A DNA stretch of 37,818 nt from Anaerolineae bacterium (GTDB lineage: Bacteria; Pseudomonadota; Alphaproteobacteria; DSM-16000; Inquilinaceae), in contig JANQQD010000097.1 of NCBI GenBank assembly GCA_028285185.1, positions 1 to 37,818 on the forward strand, in the 5' to 3' direction. The translations under genes and the position numbers were made by a program. A model generated the notes under the pieces. It had not been told where the DNA came from and searched no databases. It was given only the letters and a program-made list of their open reading frames with translations. Shown in pieces: positions 33,894 to 37,818 of the stretch; the first letter of the stretch is position 1, and every line of letters starts with the position of its first letter.

Positions 33894-35789
33894 ATGGATC
33901 TGCAAAAAATGTTAACATCTCTCAAAGAATTCACCAGCTTTGTCGCGAATATGATCAAGAGACTGTCGCGCGATCTGCGCGGCGGAAGCTTGGCGTTATT
34001 CGGATTCGCCACAGTTCCCGTTGTCGCATTTGTAGGCCTCTCTGGCGATTCTGCAATCGGTTATATGGTTAAGAGCCGACTGACGGAGGCGGTGGACGCT
34101 GCCGGTCTGGCAGCCGCCCGTGAGAGTGCCGACGCCGACCGGGACGCGGCACTGGACATGTTCTTCGACGCGAACTTCCCCGACGGCTATCTGGGCGTGA
34201 CTGTGGATGGTCCACACCTCACCCCGAGCGCCGACGGATTCAGCATGGAGATCACCGCCACCGCGACCGTGCCCACGCATTTCATGCAGGTGGTCGGGAT
34301 CGACACCATGACCGTCTCCGCCCGCACCGTGATCGAACGTGCTCGCAGCGGTATGGAACTGGTGCTTGTCATGGACACCACCGGGTCCATGTGCTGCACG
34401 GGCGATACGGGCGCCAAGATCGACGCCATGAAGTCTGCGGCCCAGTCGCTGATCGACATCATGTTCGGCAGCAACCAGTCGATCCCGCATTTCTGGGTGG
34501 GGCTGGTGCCCTATACAGCCCAGGTCAATATCGGCGACCAGACGCTGAACCGGCATCTCTGGCTGACCGGCTACAATGCCAGCGACTACAGCCCCACCAC
34601 CTGGAAAGGATGTGTCGAGGCGCGTGACTATCCGCTGGATACGACCGACGACCCCTACACCGTGGCGCCGTGGACAGCGGCCCTCTACCCGAACCATTTC
34701 GACAACTACTGGGGCAGCCGGGACGAGGTCCTGATCGCCCATCTGCGCAAAGAACTCGACTATTCCGACGGAACCACCCTGCCGACCGGTGTCGCCACCC
34801 TTCAGGACCTGATCGAGGAATACCTGGTGGACCGGATGGACCCCGATTCCTGGGACGACTACTACGACGACGATGAACAGCTCTGGACCCATGTGGCGCG
34901 GCTGGTCCTGGGTATCGGTCCGAACTGGACGATCTACAATTGGGACGCCAACGAGATCGCCGCGCTGGAGAGCTACCTCGACCCGCACAACTACGGTGGC
35001 TCGCTGCCATCGGACCTGGATGAACGCAGCAGCCTGCTGATGGAAGCCTGGTTCCGGCGCTCCTATGAGGGGCGGTGGAACTCTCAGGATTGGCCGCAGC
35101 CGATCATCCGCGACCAGTATACAGACCGGTTCGCCGCCACCGGCCCCAATGTCAATTGCGGATCACCCATCACCCCGCTGACCAGCCAGCGGTCGACGAT
35201 CACTGCCGCGATCGACGACATGTACGCCTGGAACCGCGGCGGGACGACCAGCAATCTCGGCCTCGTCTGGGGCTGGCGGGCGCTGTCGCCGCGATGGCAG
35301 GGCCTTTGGGGGGATGCCAGCCTGCCCAACTCATACTTCGATCCCAGCCAGCCGACCACCGCGTCCAATCAGCCGATCGACAAGGTCGTCATCATCCTGA
35401 CCGACGGCAACAACCAGATCGTCGATCGTTACGGCGACGGTCCCGACGCCTCGGACTACACGTCGTATGGCAGGCTGGGCGACGGCCGCGTACGGACGAA
35501 CGGTACTGGATCCCCCGCTCTGGATTGGACCAGTGCCCGTGACGAGCTGAACCGCCGCATGTCAGAGATCTGCAGTGCCATGAAGCAGGATGGCATCATC
35601 CTCATCACCATTACCTTCCAGCAGAACGATCCGACCACGCGGTCCCTGTTCGAATCCTGCGCCAGCCCGCGCGACCCAGCCGATCCTGACGGCGCTCGCT
35701 ACTACTTCAACTCGCCCACCAACCAGGAACTGCAGGACAACTTCCAAGAGATCGCAACCGATCTCAGCCGTCTGAGGATCGCGGAATAG
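33894..35789 (+). CDS. Large TadG-type von Willebrand factor A protein, copy 2
   Basis: A 631-residue paralogue of the preceding gene, aligned end to end with it. It has a membrane helix (about 33-50), MIDAS DTTGSM (161-166), GGTTSN and GLVWGWRALSPRW, and the IILTDGNN motif near 500-507. The same large insert is present but less acidic, as many Asp/Glu of copy 1 are replaced. Cys pairs after the MIDAS (SMCC) and later (GCVEAR, NCGSP, EICS, ESCASP) are conserved in both. A good ribosome site (GGAG, 6 bases from the ATG) is present, unlike copy 1. The upstream region and first codons are AT-rich. Confidence 0.88.
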   Translation: MDLQKMLTSLKEFTSFVANMIKRLSRDLRGGSLALFGFATVPVVAFVGLSGDSAIGYMVKSRLTEAVDAAGLAAARESADADRDAALDMFFDANFPDGYLGVTVDGPHLTPSADGFSMEITATATVPTHFMQVVGIDTMTVSARTVIERARSGMELVLVMDTTGSMCCTGDTGAKIDAMKSAAQSLIDIMFGSNQSIPHFWVGLVPYTAQVNIGDQTLNRHLWLTGYNASDYSPTTWKGCVEARDYPLDTTDDPYTVAPWTAALYPNHFDNYWGSRDEVLIAHLRKELDYSDGTTLPTGVATLQDLIEEYLVDRMDPDSWDDYYDDDEQLWTHVARLVLGIGPNWTIYNWDANEIAALESYLDPHNYGGSLPSDLDERSSLLMEAWFRRSYEGRWNSQDWPQPIIRDQYTDRFAATGPNVNCGSPITPLTSQRSTITAAIDDMYAWNRGGTTSNLGLVWGWRALSPRWQGLWGDASLPNSYFDPSQPTTASNQPIDKVVIILTDGNNQIVDRYGDGPDASDYTSYGRLGDGRVRTNGTGSPALDWTSARDELNRRMSEICSAMKQDGIILITITFQQNDPTTRSLFESCASPRDPADPDGARYYFNSPTNQELQDNFQEIATDLSRLRIAE

Positions 35790-35804
35790 CCGGCGGACCG
35801 CCAG

Positions 35805-35830
35805 CCGGGGTCCGGGCTCACCCGCCCCGG
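35805..35830. terminator. Hairpin between convergent VWA and gph genes
   Basis: CCGGGG-TC-CGGG-CTCA-CCCG-CCCCGG forms a near-continuous 10-bp stem with one 2-base bulge. It overlaps the last codons of gph. It could end transcription from both sides, although no T-tract follows. Confidence 0.4.
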
Positions 35831-36507
35831 CAAGGCTGCGCCGCCAGCCGGTCCAGCGCCAAGGGCAGGTCGGCAAAGCTGTCGATCAGCCGGTCTGCCC
35901 CCAGCTCGGACAGCGGGACGCGGGCATACCCATAGCGGACGATGACGATCGGCAGGCCCGCGGCCCGTGCCGTCGCCACATCGACCTCATTGTCGCCTAC
36001 CATCGCCGCCGCGGCGGCCGGAATGTCCAGTGCAGAGAGCACGGCATGGACGGGGGATGGCGCGGGCTTGCGCTCCGCCGCGCTGTCGCCGCCGACGAAG
36101 GCGCCGAAGCAATCGGCGAGCCCGGCGGACTGCAACGCCGTCCGCACCGCCGCGGACGGCTTGTTGCTGCACACCGCCAGCTTCATGCCCCTCCGGCGCA
36201 GCTGCGCCAGCGTCTCCGCAACACCCGGAAAGACATCGCCCGGTCCTGGCGGGCGCGCGGCCAGCCGATCGGTATAGAGTCGTGTCAGCCCGTCCAGCGT
36301 CCGGCCTTCGACCGATTCGCCTGTGGCAGCAAAGGCCCGCGCCACCAGCCTGGCGGCCCCGTCGCCGATGAAGCCCCGGACGGTGGCAAGCGGCAGCTCA
36401 CCACGGCCATGGTCTGCAAGGAAACCGTTCAGGGCATCGGTGATGCCCGGGGCCGTATCGATCAGCGTGCCGTCCAGATCGCACACAAGAGCCCGGAAAG
36501 TCTGCAT
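35818..36507 (-). CDS. gph: Phosphoglycolate phosphatase, HAD family
   Basis: Gph hydrolyses 2-phosphoglycolate, a by-product of DNA 3'-end repair and oxygenase activity. From ATG 36507 (MQTFRALVCDLDGTLIDTAPG) it is 229 residues. HAD motif I is CDLDGTLID (D10, D12), motif II AVCSNKP, the conserved Lys is in AERKPAPSPV and motif IV is MVGDNEVDVATA. The cap domain lies between motifs I and II. A longer frame reaching 36681 would extend into the divergent promoter region and is rejected. Related HAD phosphatases of this subgroup have overlapping substrates, so the exact substrate is probable, not proven. Confidence 0.88.
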   Translation of the reverse strand: MQTFRALVCDLDGTLIDTAPGITDALNGFLADHGRGELPLATVRGFIGDGAARLVARAFAATGESVEGRTLDGLTRLYTDRLAARPPGPGDVFPGVAETLAQLRRRGMKLAVCSNKPSAAVRTALQSAGLADCFGAFVGGDSAAERKPAPSPVHAVLSALDIPAAAAAMVGDNEVDVATARAAGLPIVIVRYGYARVPLSELGADRLIDSFADLPLALDRLAAQPCRGG

Positions 36508-36713
36508 GGGCAAAGGCTTTCGTTCTGCGCCAGATGCGCCGAGTGGTTCGACTGAAGCTTGAAGACCGGCCGGGCGCACCGGCGGCGGTCCAGTCTCGAG
36601 ATCACGCAGTGTTGCAGTGTGTTGCGGCCGGCTATACACGGCAACAAATGTTGACTTAAGCATCGGCCGCGGTTGTGGCACTCCCTGTTTCCGAACGAAC
36701 GCATGAGCTCTCG

Positions 36714-37818
36714 ATGACGACGGACATCCTCTGTCTGGTCCTGGCCGCGGGTAAAGGCACCCGCATGCGGTCCGACCGCCCCAAGGTTATGCACCCGATC
36801 GCCGGCTGGCCGATGCTGGCCCATGTGCTCGCCGCCGCCGATCGGCTTCAGCCGGCAGCCAGGGCGGTCGTTGTCGGACCCGGCATGGAAACCGTGAGCA
36901 AAGCTGCTGAGCCCTGGACCAACGTCATCCAGCATCGCCAGGCGGGGACGGCGGACGCCGTGAATGCGGCTCGCAATGTCTGGACCGGGTTCACCGGCAC
37001 CGTTCTGGTCATCTACGGCGACACGCCGCTGCTCACCACCGCCACGCTGCGTGCCATGGTGGACGCGGTTCAATCCCCGGCGCGCCCGGCGCTGGCGGTG
37101 CTGGGGTTCCGACCGGTCGACCCGGCCGGCTATGGGCGGCTGATCGAAGATCCGGACGGCCGGCTGACGGCGATCGTGGAGCACGCCGATGCCGACGATG
37201 CACAAAGGCAAATCGGCCTCTGCAACGCGGGCATGATGGCTTTCGACGGCCAGCGTCTGCCGGCACTGATCGACGCTATCGGCAACGACAACGCCAAAGG
37301 GGAGTTTTACCTGACCGACGCCGTTTCCGTGGCGCGATCGCAGGGCCATTCGGCGGTCGCCGTGGAAGGCTCGGTCGACGAGCTGATGGGCATAAACACC
37401 CGGGCAGAACTGGCCGCGGCCGAGGCAGCGATGCAGCGCCGGCTGCGCGACCGGGCGATGGCCGAAGGGGTCACGCTCGTTGACCCGGCAACGGTCTACT
37501 TCGCCGCCGACACGGTGGTCGGCCGCGACGTTACGATCGCCCCCCATGTCGTCTTCGGGCCCGACGTGACCGTGGAAGACGAAGTGGAGATCCAGTCTTT
37601 CTGCCACATCGCCGGCTCCGTCGTGCGCCGCGGCGCCATAGTAGGCCCATTCGCCCGGCTGCGGCCTGGCGCCGAAATTGGGACGGAGGCCCATATCGGC
37701 AACTTCGTAGAGATCAAGAATACGACGATCGGTGCAGGGTCGAAGGCCAACCACCTGAGTTATCTTGGCGACGCACGCATCGGCGCCGGCGCCAATATCG
37801 GCGCCGGCACGATCACCT
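36714..37818 (+). CDS. glmU: Bifunctional GlmU, 3' end beyond the window
   Basis: GlmU acetylates glucosamine-1-P and then uridylates it to UDP-GlcNAc. The ATG at 36714 gives MTTDILCLVLAAGKGTRMRS with the pyrophosphorylase signature LAAGKGTRM (10-18) and the PKV Lys (about 24). RQAGTADAVNAARN and YGDTPLL (101-107) follow, then CNAGMMAFDG and KGEFYLTDAVSVA. After a linker helix, left-handed beta-helix hexapeptide repeats begin near 255. The acetyltransferase part continues with GPFARLRPGAEIG, HIGNFVEIKNT and NHLSYLGDARIG. 368 codons are seen and the frame is open at the window edge. It is divergent from gph. Confidence 0.96.
   Translation, partial: MTTDILCLVLAAGKGTRMRSDRPKVMHPIAGWPMLAHVLAAADRLQPAARAVVVGPGMETVSKAAEPWTNVIQHRQAGTADAVNAARNVWTGFTGTVLVIYGDTPLLTTATLRAMVDAVQSPARPALAVLGFRPVDPAGYGRLIEDPDGRLTAIVEHADADDAQRQIGLCNAGMMAFDGQRLPALIDAIGNDNAKGEFYLTDAVSVARSQGHSAVAVEGSVDELMGINTRAELAAAEAAMQRRLRDRAMAEGVTLVDPATVYFAADTVVGRDVTIAPHVVFGPDVTVEDEVEIQSFCHIAGSVVRRGAIVGPFARLRPGAEIGTEAHIGNFVEIKNTTIGAGSKANHLSYLGDARIGAGANIGAGTIT

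Overview
The window is GC-rich chromosomal DNA from an alphaproteobacterium, most likely Rhodospirillales-like. The order ruvA-ruvB-ybgC-tolQ-tolR-tolA-tolB-pal-cpoB-tilS-ftsH-folP-glmM is a known alphaproteobacterial core block, and the Tad proteins are closest to the Caulobacter-style Cpa set. Neither genus nor species can be fixed from the sequence alone.

Region 1 (1-14057, + strand) is a tightly packed housekeeping run. It holds Holliday-junction migration (RuvAB), a YbgC thioesterase, the Tol-Pal envelope machine with CpoB, tRNA-Ile lysidine synthetase (TilS), FtsH protease, dihydropteroate synthase, phosphoglucosamine mutase (GlmM) and a GNAT acetyltransferase. Stop/start overlaps at ruvA/ruvB, ruvB/ybgC and cpoB/tilS suggest co-transcription. 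Region 2 (14058-17498) is mixed: two small lipoprotein genes, a CurA-like NADP-dependent oxidoreductase, a 71-residue unknown protein and an LdtR-type MarR regulator.

Region 3 (17616-31477, almost all - strand) is a complete Tad/Flp pilus locus. A 59-residue Flp pilin (28506-28685) is followed by prepilin peptidase CpaA, CpaB, secretin CpaC, CpaD, CpaE/TadZ, ATPase TadA, TadB and TadC. TadD is convergent with that run. Two TadE-type pseudopilins lie beyond TadD. Upstream of the pilin is a second - strand unit of a small unknown membrane protein, a third TadE-like protein and a TadG-like protein. Region 4 (31822-35789, + strand) carries two tandem, clearly paralogous, very large TadG-type von Willebrand factor A proteins. 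Region 5 returns to housekeeping: phosphoglycolate phosphatase (- strand) and the first part of glmU (+ strand), which runs off the end and links back to glmM in UDP-GlcNAc synthesis.

The most unusual content is in and around the Tad locus. TadA has an apparent duplication of its N-terminal helical domain. The TadG-like protein carries seven or eight copies of a short [F/L/Y]-[N/S]-S-[I/M/L]-[D/G]-S motif in place of ordinary sequence. One TadE-like pseudopilin has an inserted Asp/Asn/Gly-rich calcium-loop-like segment. The two giant VWA paralogues have AT-rich promoters and 5' ends in otherwise GC-rich DNA. Together these suggest a Tad pilus with an elaborated, possibly Ca2+-dependent, tip or adhesion module. 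That is inference. No tRNA, rRNA, insertion sequence or CRISPR array was seen.
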